From: an uncultured Collinsella sp.
GTDB taxonomy: Bacteria > Actinomycetota > Coriobacteriia > Coriobacteriales > Coriobacteriaceae
NCBI GenBank assembly: GCA_900548815.1
Contig: URLR01000057.1
Location: 1 to 11,921, forward strand
Direction of reading: 5' to 3'
Length of the DNA stretch: 11,921 nucleotides
The notes below the pieces were generated by a model. It made no database searches. It worked only from the letters and a program-made list of their open reading frames with translations, and had not been told where the DNA came from. Position 1 is the first letter of the stretch, and every line of letters begins with the position of its first letter. Below, in pieces: positions 6,475-11,921 of the stretch. Position numbers and translations under genes: made by a program.

Positions 6475-7893
6475 ATGGCCCTCATCACTTCGTACCACGT
6501 CCCCGGCCTTTATGTCGAGGACCACAGCATCGACGTCCCCCTTGACTGGCGCGGCCTGGAGCCGATGCTCCTGGCCGTCGGCAGTACCATGCGCCGCGGC
6601 GCTATGCCGGCACCCATCGCCGGCGCGCCCGAGAGCATCAAGCTCTTCTACCGCGTGGTTTGCGCGCCCGACCGCATCAACGACGATCTGCCGCTGCTCC
6701 TGTTTTTGCAGGGCGGCCCCGGCGGCGAGAGCCCACGTCCGCTGTCGCCCACAAGCGACGGCTGGATCGAGGAGGCCGTCAAGCACTTCCGCGTGGTCCT
6801 TCCCGACCAGCGCGGCACCGGACGCAGTAGCTGCGTGGACGGACGCACGATCAAGGCACTGGGTGATCGCGCAACGGCCGCCGGCGCCGATACAGCACGC
6901 TCGCAGGCGGACTTCCTCAAGCGCCACCTCGCCAGCTCCATCGTGCGCGATTTTGAGTACCTGCGCCTAGTGGGCTTTGGCGGCAAGCCGTGGGTCACGC
7001 TCGGCCAAAGCTACGGCGGTTTTTTGACGCTGAGCTACCTGTCGCTCTTCCCCGAGGGCGTGGCGGCGAGCTTTACCTGCGGCGGCATCCCCCACGTACC
7101 GGCGAGCGCAAGCGAGGTCTACGCGCACACCTTCCCGCGCATGGCCGCCAAGACGCAGCAGTATTACGACCGCTACCCCGCCGACGTCGAGCGCGTGGCA
7201 GCCCTGGCCGATGCGCTCGAAGCACAGAAGCCCGTGCTGCCCGACGGCTCGCCGATGACGGTCGAGCGCCTACAGCTCATGGGCAGCGACTTTGGCATGA
7301 AGCCGAGCTTTGAACGCATGCATTGGATTATCGATCACGCTTTTGTTGATGGCGACGGCGCGCTGACCTGCGACGCCTCGGTATCTGACAGCTTTTTGAT
7401 GCGCGCCTTCGAGCGCACCAACACGCGCACGAATCCGCTGTATTGGACGCTGCAGGAGTTCATATACGCCGACGGTGACACTATGCCCATTGGCTGGGCC
7501 GCGGCTGAAGAGAAGGCTCACCGCGCCGAGTTCGACACCCTCGCGCGCCCGCTCATGTTTACCGGCGAGGCCATGTTCCCGTGGATGTTCGAGCAGATGC
7601 CCGAGCTCAAGCCCTTCAAGCCCGCCATGGACCTGCTGATGGAAGACACCAGCTGGGACAAGATCTACGACCCGCAGCGACTGGCGTGCAACGAGGTGCC
7701 CCTGCAGGCCGCGGTGTATTTCGACGACATGTACGTGGATTCGGGCCTGCAGCTTGATACGCTCAGCCGCGTGGGCAACTCGCATGCCTGGGTGACTAAC
7801 GAGTTCGAGCACGATGGCCTGCACGGCAGCGTGGTGTTCAAGCACCTCTTCAACGAAGCCCTCAACCGAGGAGACCTGCGCCAGATCTTCTAA
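6475..7893 (+). CDS. S33-family alpha/beta hydrolase, probable proline iminopeptidase
   Basis: A 472-residue alpha/beta hydrolase without signal peptide. The oxyanion-hole segment reads LQGGPGGE (78-85), followed by LPDQRGTGRSS (109-119), both hallmarks of the prolyl aminopeptidase branch of peptidase family S33. The nucleophile elbow is GQSYGG with Ser179. Asp418 and His446 are plausible remaining triad members, spaced 28 residues apart as in known iminopeptidases. Family members cleave N-terminal proline, or short N-terminal peptides, from oligopeptides. Its position between proB and proA supports a role in proline supply, but other S33 specificities cannot be excluded. Two upstream in-frame ATGs (6394, 6412) were rejected: the start at 6475 has GGAAG before it and the residues upstream are low quality. 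The gene is divergent from proA and convergent with proB. Confidence 0.85.
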   Translation: MALITSYHVPGLYVEDHSIDVPLDWRGLEPMLLAVGSTMRRGAMPAPIAGAPESIKLFYRVVCAPDRINDDLPLLLFLQGGPGGESPRPLSPTSDGWIEEAVKHFRVVLPDQRGTGRSSCVDGRTIKALGDRATAAGADTARSQADFLKRHLASSIVRDFEYLRLVGFGGKPWVTLGQSYGGFLTLSYLSLFPEGVAASFTCGGIPHVPASASEVYAHTFPRMAAKTQQYYDRYPADVERVAALADALEAQKPVLPDGSPMTVERLQLMGSDFGMKPSFERMHWIIDHAFVDGDGALTCDASVSDSFLMRAFERTNTRTNPLYWTLQEFIYADGDTMPIGWAAAEEKAHRAEFDTLARPLMFTGEAMFPWMFEQMPELKPFKPAMDLLMEDTSWDKIYDPQRLACNEVPLQAAVYFDDMYVDSGLQLDTLSRVGNSHAWVTNEFEHDGLHGSVVFKHLFNEALNRGDLRQIF

Positions 7894-7914
7894 CAAAAGA
7901 GACTCACCACCTGC

Positions 7915-7943
7915 CGGCACATAAGGAACGTCCCCAAGTGCCG
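7915..7943 (-). repeat. REP-like hairpin with TTGGGGACGTTCC core
   Basis: Six-base arms CGGCAC and GTGCCG enclose a 17-base interior that on the minus strand reads TTGGGGACGTTCCTTAT. It begins 22 bases past the hydrolase stop and lacks a T-run, so it is not a classical terminator. The GGGGAC core is shared with the hairpins at 4311-4351 and 5021-5061 although the stems are unrelated. Confidence 0.55.
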
Positions 7944-7979
7944 AGAACAGCAACATTGCAGGAAGAGGACGGAAAGCGA

Positions 7980-8077
7980 AAACGCCCCTAAGCGAGCAAG
8001 GTGACGTGAAAGAGGAGGGCATTGACCTTTTGGTCATGCCCGACGATTGAACGTCAGATTGCCGCTTAGGGGCGTTT
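7980..8077. terminator. 98-nt nested palindrome, probable terminator of proB
   Basis: The outer arms AAACGCCCCTAAGCG (7980-7994) and CGCTTAGGGGCGTTT (8063-8077) pair perfectly over 15 bp. Inside, GCAA and TGACGT pair with their partners around a 2x2 internal loop. At the tip a further hairpin (8018-8043) has a 10-bp stem with one bulged T and a TTTT loop. On the minus strand the structure ends in GCGTTTTCGC, a short T-run that could terminate proB, whose stop lies 14 bases before it. It may also block plus-strand transcription from the hydrolase gene. It is much longer than an ordinary intrinsic terminator. Confidence 0.65.
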
Positions 8078-8091
8078 GCAGCGTCAATTGG

Positions 8092-9219
8092 TTAGGCGAA
8101 GACGATTAAATTATCCCTGTGTATCGCCGGCTTCTCGGCCAAGTTAGCGAGCAGGCGGTTGCTGGCGATCTGGTCCTGGCGGCGGCCGGCAGCAAGCTCC
8201 AGCACGTCCGAATCGGCCTCGGCGATACCGCGGGCGACGACCATACCGCTCGGATCGCACACATCGAGCACATCGCCCTCGGCAAACTGGCCATCGACCT
8301 CGCGAATACCCACCGCAAGCAAGGAAGAGCCACGGCTAACCAGCGCCTTCGCAGCACCATCATCAACCGTCACCGACCCATGTGCCTTGTCGCCCAGCGC
8401 GATCCACAGCTTGCGGGGCGCGATGTCCAGACGCTCCGCCGGCGGATCGAACAGCGTGCCCACGCTCTCGCCGCGGGCGAGGCGCACGAGCGCATCGGGC
8501 TCCTCGCCCGAGCAAATCACGCTCTGAATGCCCGCCGTCATCAGGATGCGGCTCGCGCGGATCTTGGTAATCATGCCGCCCGTGCCCACCGATGTGGAAG
8601 AATCGCCCGCCGAGGCAATAATCTTGGCATCGATCTTATGCACGACAGGAACAAACTCGGCCGTGGGGTCCTCGTGCGGATTGGCGGTATAGAGGCCATC
8701 GATGTCCGAGAGCGTCACGCACAGATCGGCAGAAACCAGGCAGCTCACAAGCGCCGCCAGCGTGTCGTTGTCGCCAAACTTGATCTCGTCGACGGTGACG
8801 GTATCGTTCTCGTTGACGACTGGCACCACGCCCAGCTCCACCAGGCGCAGCAGGGCGTCGCGCGCGTGCAGGTAGGACGTGCGGCGCGCCGTGTCGTGGC
8901 GCGTGAGCAGCACGAGCGAGGTGAGCAGATCGCGCGCATGGAACTCCTCGTCGTAGGCCGACGAGATGATGCACTGACCAGCCGAGGCGCAGGCCTGCAG
9001 GCTCGGCAGGTCGCCGACCGGCTTGCGGCCGAAGCCCAGCACGGGATAGCCGCAGGCGATAGCGCCCGAGCTCACCACGACCAGGCGCCAGCCGAGCTTG
9101 CGCAGGGCTGCGGCCTGATCGGCAAGCCCGCCGATAAAGGAGCGGTTGACCTTGCCGTCGGCGCCCACCACCGTGGACGAACCGATCTTTACCACCATCG
9201 TTTTATAAGAAGTCGTCAT
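8092..9219 (-). CDS. proB: Glutamate 5-kinase
   Basis: First and usually feedback-controlled step of proline biosynthesis: ATP-dependent phosphorylation of glutamate to gamma-glutamyl phosphate, handed to ProA. The 375-residue length fits the two-domain form. The amino-acid-kinase domain (about 1-260) shows VVKIGSSTVV at 9-18, VVSSGAIACG, PVVNENDTV and GTGGMITKIRAS. A C-terminal PUA domain follows from about residue 280. The ATG at 9219 has no recognisable Shine-Dalgarno sequence. An internal ATG at codon 8 (MVVKIGSS) would still keep the kinase core and also lacks one. It lies 79 bp downstream of pncB on the same strand, with a GC-rich hairpin in the gap, so co-transcription is plausible. 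ProA is on the same strand but beyond the opposing S33 hydrolase gene. Confidence 0.97.
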   Translation of the reverse strand: MTTSYKTMVVKIGSSTVVGADGKVNRSFIGGLADQAAALRKLGWRLVVVSSGAIACGYPVLGFGRKPVGDLPSLQACASAGQCIISSAYDEEFHARDLLTSLVLLTRHDTARRTSYLHARDALLRLVELGVVPVVNENDTVTVDEIKFGDNDTLAALVSCLVSADLCVTLSDIDGLYTANPHEDPTAEFVPVVHKIDAKIIASAGDSSTSVGTGGMITKIRASRILMTAGIQSVICSGEEPDALVRLARGESVGTLFDPPAERLDIAPRKLWIALGDKAHGSVTVDDGAAKALVSRGSSLLAVGIREVDGQFAEGDVLDVCDPSGMVVARGIAEADSDVLELAAGRRQDQIASNRLLANLAEKPAIHRDNLIVFA

Positions 9220-9257
9220 ACGTCAAACCAATCAACTGTTCAGCGAACGGCCAAGCT

Positions 9258-9291
9258 GGCGGCCAAGGGAGCGTGACTCGCCCCTACCGCC
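9258..9291 (-). other. GC-rich hairpin in the pncB-proB spacer
   Basis: On the minus strand GGCGG pairs with CCGCC, and inside it GGGGCG pairs with CGCTCCC with one bulged T around an AGTCA loop. No T-run follows, so it is unlikely to be a full terminator. It could be a processing or attenuation structure between pncB and proB, or chance in a GC-rich spacer. Confidence 0.35.
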
Positions 9292-9298
9292 CAAGGAA

Positions 9299-10804
9299 TT
9301 AGTGAGCCCAGGGGAAGGCAGAAGCCGCGGCCATATTCTTGCGCACGAGTTCGTCGCGCACCTGTGCCAGGCCCTGCTCCATGCCCACCACATAAGTCTG
9401 CGGGTACAGGAAGCGCTTGAAAGCTGCGTCCAGATGATCAAGCGCCCAAACACAGCGCTCGCGCGCGTCCTGGATGCTCTCACGCGGAGCCACCGCACTG
9501 CCGTCGCGCACGATCGGCACCAGCAGCTCGCGATACTCAAGTTCGGACACGTCGGTCACCAGGGCGGCATCATTCACGGCCACAAGGGTATTGCCGCGCG
9601 CGGCGCCCTCCCCAGCCAGATGGTCCTCGTCGTAGATCATGTCGCAGACCGGGCCGCCAAAGCCGTCGTAATAGCGGCGCACACGCTGCACGCCCGGGAT
9701 CGTGCGCTTGTAGGGCTGCTCGGAGAGCTTGACCACCGGCGTCCATGGATCTGCCTCGCTCGCACGGCGGGCGGAAAGCTTGTACACGCCGCCCAGCGCC
9801 GGCTGGTCATAGCAGGTCGCGAGCTTGGTACCCACGCCAAAGCTGTCGATGGGCGCGCCCTGGTCGAGCAGCGACTGAATCGTATACTCGTCAAGATCGT
9901 TCGAAACCGAGATCCCCACATAGGGCAGGTCCTCGGCATCGAAACGACCGCGGACATACTTGGAGAGCTTGGCGAGGTCGCCCGAGTCAATGCGAATAGC
10001 CGACAGGCGCTCGCCCGCCGCCTCCATCTCCTTGGCAACCGTAATGGCATGCTCGCAGCCCTCGCGCACATCGTAGGTGTCGATGAGCAGCGTGCAGTTC
10101 TTGGGGCTCGACTTGGCAAAGGCGCGGAAGGCCTCGAGCTCGGAATCGAAGCTCATCACCCAGCTGTGCGCATGCGTGCCAAAGACGGGAATACCGTAGC
10201 GGCGGCCGGCGAGCACATTGGACGTAGAGGAGCAGCCGGCAACGTAGCTCGCGCGCGCAACGGCCAGGCCGCCATCGGGACCCTGGGCTCGGCGCAGGCC
10301 AAACTCCGCCACGGGGCGACCGTCGGCCGCCAACACCACGCGCGCCGTCTTGGTGGCGACAAGCGTCTGAAACCCGACGATGTTGAGCAGCGCCGTCTCA
10401 AGCAGCTGGCACTCGAGCGCAGGACCGGTGACGCGCACCATGGGCTCGCGCGGAAAGACGAGCTCGCCCTCGGGGACGGCGTCGATATTTACATGCGCAC
10501 GAAAATCGCGCAGGTAGTCGAGGAATGCGGACTTGAACATCGCGCCGCCGGCCGGGGCCTCAAGCGATGCGAGGTAGTCGATATCCTCGGGCGTAAAGCG
10601 CAGGTTCTCGACCAGCTCGGGCAGTTCGGCGGTGCCGCACATGACGGCATAGGCGCTGCCAAAGGGATGGTCACGGTAAAACGCGGTAAAGCAACCCTGC
10701 TCATTGGCCTTGCCGCTCTCCCACAGGCCCTGGGCCATAGTGAGCTCGTACAGATCGGTGAGCATTGCAATGTCGGTGGGATGCGAGATGTCGGTCAAAG
10801 CCAT
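9299..10804 (-). CDS. pncB: Nicotinate phosphoribosyltransferase
   Basis: Cytoplasmic enzyme of NAD salvage (Preiss-Handler route): joins nicotinate and PRPP, with ATP hydrolysis, to give nicotinate mononucleotide. The 501-residue protein has the family hallmark TDLYELTMAQ at 16-25, FGLRRAQGPDGG at 168-179, GTHAHSWVM at 209-217, RIDSGDLAKLS at 271-281 and the phosphate-binding GVGTKL at 323-328. The length fits the longer bacterial/eukaryotic NAPRTase type. An ATG 19 codons upstream was rejected; the ATG at 10804 has GAAAGG eight bases before it and is followed directly by conserved sequence. It sits 84 bp after the small membrane-anchored protein and 79 bp before proB on the same strand, a likely transcription unit. 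No good promoter is seen in the 84-bp gap. Confidence 0.95.
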   Translation of the reverse strand: MALTDISHPTDIAMLTDLYELTMAQGLWESGKANEQGCFTAFYRDHPFGSAYAVMCGTAELPELVENLRFTPEDIDYLASLEAPAGGAMFKSAFLDYLRDFRAHVNIDAVPEGELVFPREPMVRVTGPALECQLLETALLNIVGFQTLVATKTARVVLAADGRPVAEFGLRRAQGPDGGLAVARASYVAGCSSTSNVLAGRRYGIPVFGTHAHSWVMSFDSELEAFRAFAKSSPKNCTLLIDTYDVREGCEHAITVAKEMEAAGERLSAIRIDSGDLAKLSKYVRGRFDAEDLPYVGISVSNDLDEYTIQSLLDQGAPIDSFGVGTKLATCYDQPALGGVYKLSARRASEADPWTPVVKLSEQPYKRTIPGVQRVRRYYDGFGGPVCDMIYDEDHLAGEGAARGNTLVAVNDAALVTDVSELEYRELLVPIVRDGSAVAPRESIQDARERCVWALDHLDAAFKRFLYPQTYVVGMEQGLAQVRDELVRKNMAAASAFPWAH

Positions 10805-10888
10805 GGGGCGACCTTTCAGATGTGTGGTGCAGAATTTGAGGGTTGGACGAGAGCAGAGCATGCGGACATGACGCCCGATGCAAATCGG

Positions 10889-11347
10889 TTAGAGCAGGCC
10901 CATGCTGGTCAGGATCGTGTAGCCCATAAAGATGACAAACGCGATGAGGGCAAGGACAATGATGATTTTTTGAGCCGGCGCCATGCCAGGGATCTCGTTC
11001 TCGCCCGTAGGTTCCTTGGAGGCAACCATGCGCTGGGCAAAGGTCATCTCGTCACGGCTCGGCTTGGGCTCGACGGACTTGGGACGAGCGGCCTTTTTAG
11101 GCTGAGGTTTGGGCGCGGCAGGTGCAGGCTTCGCAGCAGCGGGCTTGGGTGCGGGCGCGGGCTTGCGCTCGGATGCGGCGTTCGAGGCGACCTCCTCGGC
11201 CTTCGCACGCTCGGCGCGCAGGGCAGCCAGCTCCTCACGCTCGCGACGGGCCTCTTCCCGAGCCTCGCGGCGGGCCTTCTCAGCGCGGAGCTCTTCCAAC
11301 TCAGCGCGCTCCTCGTCGGACAATGGTTGGGACTCAAGCTCGGCCAT
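10889..11347 (-). CDS. Small coiled-coil protein with C-terminal membrane anchor, function unknown
   Basis: I do not recognise this 152-residue protein. Residues about 10-55 are almost entirely Glu, Arg, Ala and Leu with heptad-like spacing, a likely coiled coil or single charged helix. Residues 62-98 are a Pro/Ala/Lys-rich flexible linker. Residues 99-127 form a short mixed segment (DEMTFAQRM, ENEIPGMAPAQ). Residues about 128-149 are a single hydrophobic helix ending two or three residues from the C-terminus, which suggests a tail-anchored protein with the coil in the cytoplasm. There is no N-terminal signal. The ATG at 11347 has GAAAGG at good spacing; an upstream in-frame ATG at 11383 lies inside the preceding terminator and was rejected. 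Its neighbours (tRNA-Ala, pncB) give no functional clue. Confidence 0.8.
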   Translation of the reverse strand: MAELESQPLSDEERAELEELRAEKARREAREEARREREELAALRAERAKAEEVASNAASERKPAPAPKPAAAKPAPAAPKPQPKKAARPKSVEPKPSRDEMTFAQRMVASKEPTGENEIPGMAPAQKIIIVLALIAFVIFMGYTILTSMGLL

Positions 11348-11365
11348 GGTATAGCCCTTTCTTTT

Positions 11366-11397
11366 AAAAAAAGCCGCCGACACAATGTCAGCGGCTT
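11366..11397 (-). terminator. Intrinsic terminator after tRNA-Ala
   Basis: A 12-bp stem, AAGCCGCTGACA with TGTCGGCGGCTT including one G-T pair, has a 3-nt loop and is followed by seven T residues on the minus strand. It starts 14 bases past the tRNA. The T-run ends only about 18 bases before the next start codon at 11347, leaving no space for a separate promoter. Confidence 0.9.
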
Positions 11398-11411
11398 ATC
11401 AAATCCAAGGG

Positions 11412-11484
11412 TGGAGACGAAGGGAGTCGAACCCTCGGCCTCTGCCATGCGACGGCAGCGCTCTCCCAACTGAGCTACGTCCCC
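11412..11484 (-). tRNA. tRNA-Ala (anticodon CGC)
   Basis: A 73-nt cloverleaf read from 11484 to 11412. The 7-bp acceptor stem GGGGACG/CGTCTCC includes the G3-U70 wobble pair, the main alanine identity element. The D-arm is GCTC/GAGC. The anticodon arm is CTGCC/GGCAG with loop GTCGCAT, giving anticodon CGC. The T-arm contains TTCGACT, and the discriminator base is A. The CCA end is not encoded (ACCC follows the stem). It reads GCG codons, which are frequent in this GC-rich genome. Confidence 0.95.
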
Positions 11485-11497
11485 AGGACAAGTCGAT

Positions 11498-11525
11498 ATT
11501 TTACCTACGGCTCGCCAACTGTCAA
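11498..11525 (-). promoter_or_regulatory. Promoter of tRNA-Ala
   Basis: A perfect TTGACA -35 (11520-11525) and a TAAAAT -10 (11498-11503) are 16 bases apart on the minus strand. Transcription would begin near 11491, a few bases before the tRNA 5' end at 11484. This is the strongest promoter match in the window, as expected for a stable RNA gene. Confidence 0.8.
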
Positions 11526-11588
11526 CGCCCAATAACCAGTCTTTTTGGGGCGCGGCTATTTTGGCAACTTTTCGAACAGGCGATCCTC

Positions 11589-11626
11589 TCGATGATTTTT
11601 TATCCCCGTCCCAGAAAAATCATCGA
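11589..11626 (-). repeat. REP-like hairpin with CTGGGACGGGGAT loop, possible terminator
   Basis: Perfect 12-bp arms TCGATGATTTTT (11589-11600) and AAAAATCATCGA (11615-11626) enclose a 14-nt loop that on the minus strand reads CTGGGACGGGGATA. It begins nine bases after the radical SAM stop codon, where a terminator is expected, but the T residues lie inside the stem rather than after it. The loop shares the GGGAC core with the other intergenic hairpins in the window. Confidence 0.65.
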
Positions 11627-11634
11627 CGAACGCG

Positions 11635-11874
11635 CTACTTTGCGCTGGTAAGAACACCGGTGGTGTCGAAGGCCGGGGTGAAGCTCTCGTCTACCGCGCC
11701 GCCCTCTTGCCAGAACATCGTCGTAAAACCCAGGTCGTCGGCATGGTCGAGCACCTGCTCGTACTCCTCACGCGTCACGGCGCGTGCCAGGTCGCCGCCC
11801 TGCTCGCGCATGAGCGCATTGGGCGTGTACTGGTTCATAACCGAGATCGGCACGTCGCCCACCGTCTGCCACAC
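11635..11874 (-). CDS. Radical SAM protein, PflX-like (C-terminal fragment)
   Basis: The last 79 residues of a protein whose start is lost at the adapter junction. Segments such as VPISVMNQYTP at 8-18, VLDHADDLGF at 41-50 and FWQEGGAVDESFTPAFD at 54-70 resemble the C-terminal end of the uncharacterised PflX-type radical SAM proteins (COG1313), which are related to pyruvate formate-lyase activating enzymes. The CxxxCxxC iron-sulfur motif that would prove it lies in the missing part. The stop is TAG at 11635, followed by a hairpin. The residues MYKRQ that precede the fragment on translation come from the adapter and must not be included. Confidence 0.65.
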   Translation of the reverse strand: MWQTVGDVPISVMNQYTPNALMREQGGDLARAVTREEYEQVLDHADDLGFTTMFWQEGGAVDESFTPAFDTTGVLTSAK

Positions 11875-11921
11875 CTGTCTCTTATACACATCTGACGCTG
11901 CCGACGATAAGGCTCGTGTAG
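11875..11921. other. Nextera (Tn5) library adapter, i5 side
   Basis: Not genomic. It starts with the reverse-complement Tn5 mosaic end CTGTCTCTTATACACATCT, then GACGCTGCCGACGA of the Nextera read-1 adapter. TAAGGCTC (11908-11915) is the reverse complement of GAGCCTTA, which I recall as i5 index S521, and GTGTAG matches the start of the reverse-complement P5 sequence. Genome ends at 11874. Confidence 0.98.

Noticed and set aside
4944..6545. 533-residue plus-strand ORF opposite proA
   Set aside because: It overlaps the HD hydrolase end, a terminator, all of proA and the start of the S33 hydrolase; the composition is typical of an antisense shadow.
9302..11473. 723-residue plus-strand ORF opposite pncB, the membrane-anchored protein and the tRNA
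   Set aside because: It is the longest open frame in the window but runs antisense through three real genes and into the tRNA; no domain is recognisable. The ORF opposite proB (8119-9276) is rejected for the same reason.
11707..11895. 62-residue plus-strand ORF ending LSLIHI
   Set aside because: Its end is translated adapter, and it is antisense to the radical SAM fragment.

Overview
The window is an 11.9 kb contig, GC-rich, from what is most likely a gut Coriobacteriia (Actinomycetota), with Collinsella or a close relative my best guess. The guess rests on the actinobacterial argS-to-rho neighbourhood, a CarD-family regulator, GC-rich codon use that leaves long codon-aligned antisense ORFs, and intergenic hairpins with a GGGGAC core of a type I associate with Collinsella. 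No 16S gene is present, so the genus is inference. Both ends are Illumina Nextera library adapter (1-50 and 11875-11921), not genome, so the first and last genes are cut artificially.

Layout, left to right. 51-1087 (minus): start of a long, disordered, basic/alanine-rich protein, probably the N-terminal extension of transcription termination factor Rho, with a GTG start and no methionine codon in the visible frame. 1088-1615: intergenic, with a probable rho promoter and leader, a 150-bp inverted-repeat element and the argS terminator. 1616-3469 (minus): argS. 3470-3811: divergent regulatory region. 3812-4297 (plus): CarD-like RNA polymerase-binding regulator. 4406-5005 (plus): HD-domain hydrolase. 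These two plus-strand genes are each followed by a nearly identical hairpin terminator. 5076-6362 (minus): proA. 6475-7893 (plus): S33-type alpha/beta hydrolase resembling proline iminopeptidases. 7894-8091: convergent spacer with a GGGGAC-core hairpin and a 98-nt nested palindrome. 8092-9219 (minus): proB. 9299-10804 (minus): nicotinate phosphoribosyltransferase. 10889-11347 (minus): small coiled-coil protein with a C-terminal membrane anchor. 11412-11484 (minus): tRNA-Ala(CGC) with a consensus-like promoter and a strong hairpin terminator. 11635-11874 (minus): C-terminal fragment of a PflX-like radical SAM protein.

Functionally the window is mostly housekeeping: translation (argS, tRNA-Ala), transcription (rho, carD), NAD salvage (pncB) and proline supply. 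ProB and ProA catalyse the first two steps from glutamate to proline. The gene between them, on the opposite strand, probably encodes a peptidase that could release N-terminal proline from peptides, so synthesis and scavenging of proline sit together. On the minus strand the order tRNA-Ala, membrane-anchored protein, pncB, proB could be one transcription unit, because no room for a promoter is seen between the tRNA terminator and the next gene.

I found no CRISPR array, transposase, toxin-antitoxin pair or defence system. The less ordinary content lies between genes: four hairpins of three architectures that share a GGGAC core (two of them near-identical copies), a long MITE-like inverted repeat, a nested palindrome, and the very long disordered head of the probable Rho.
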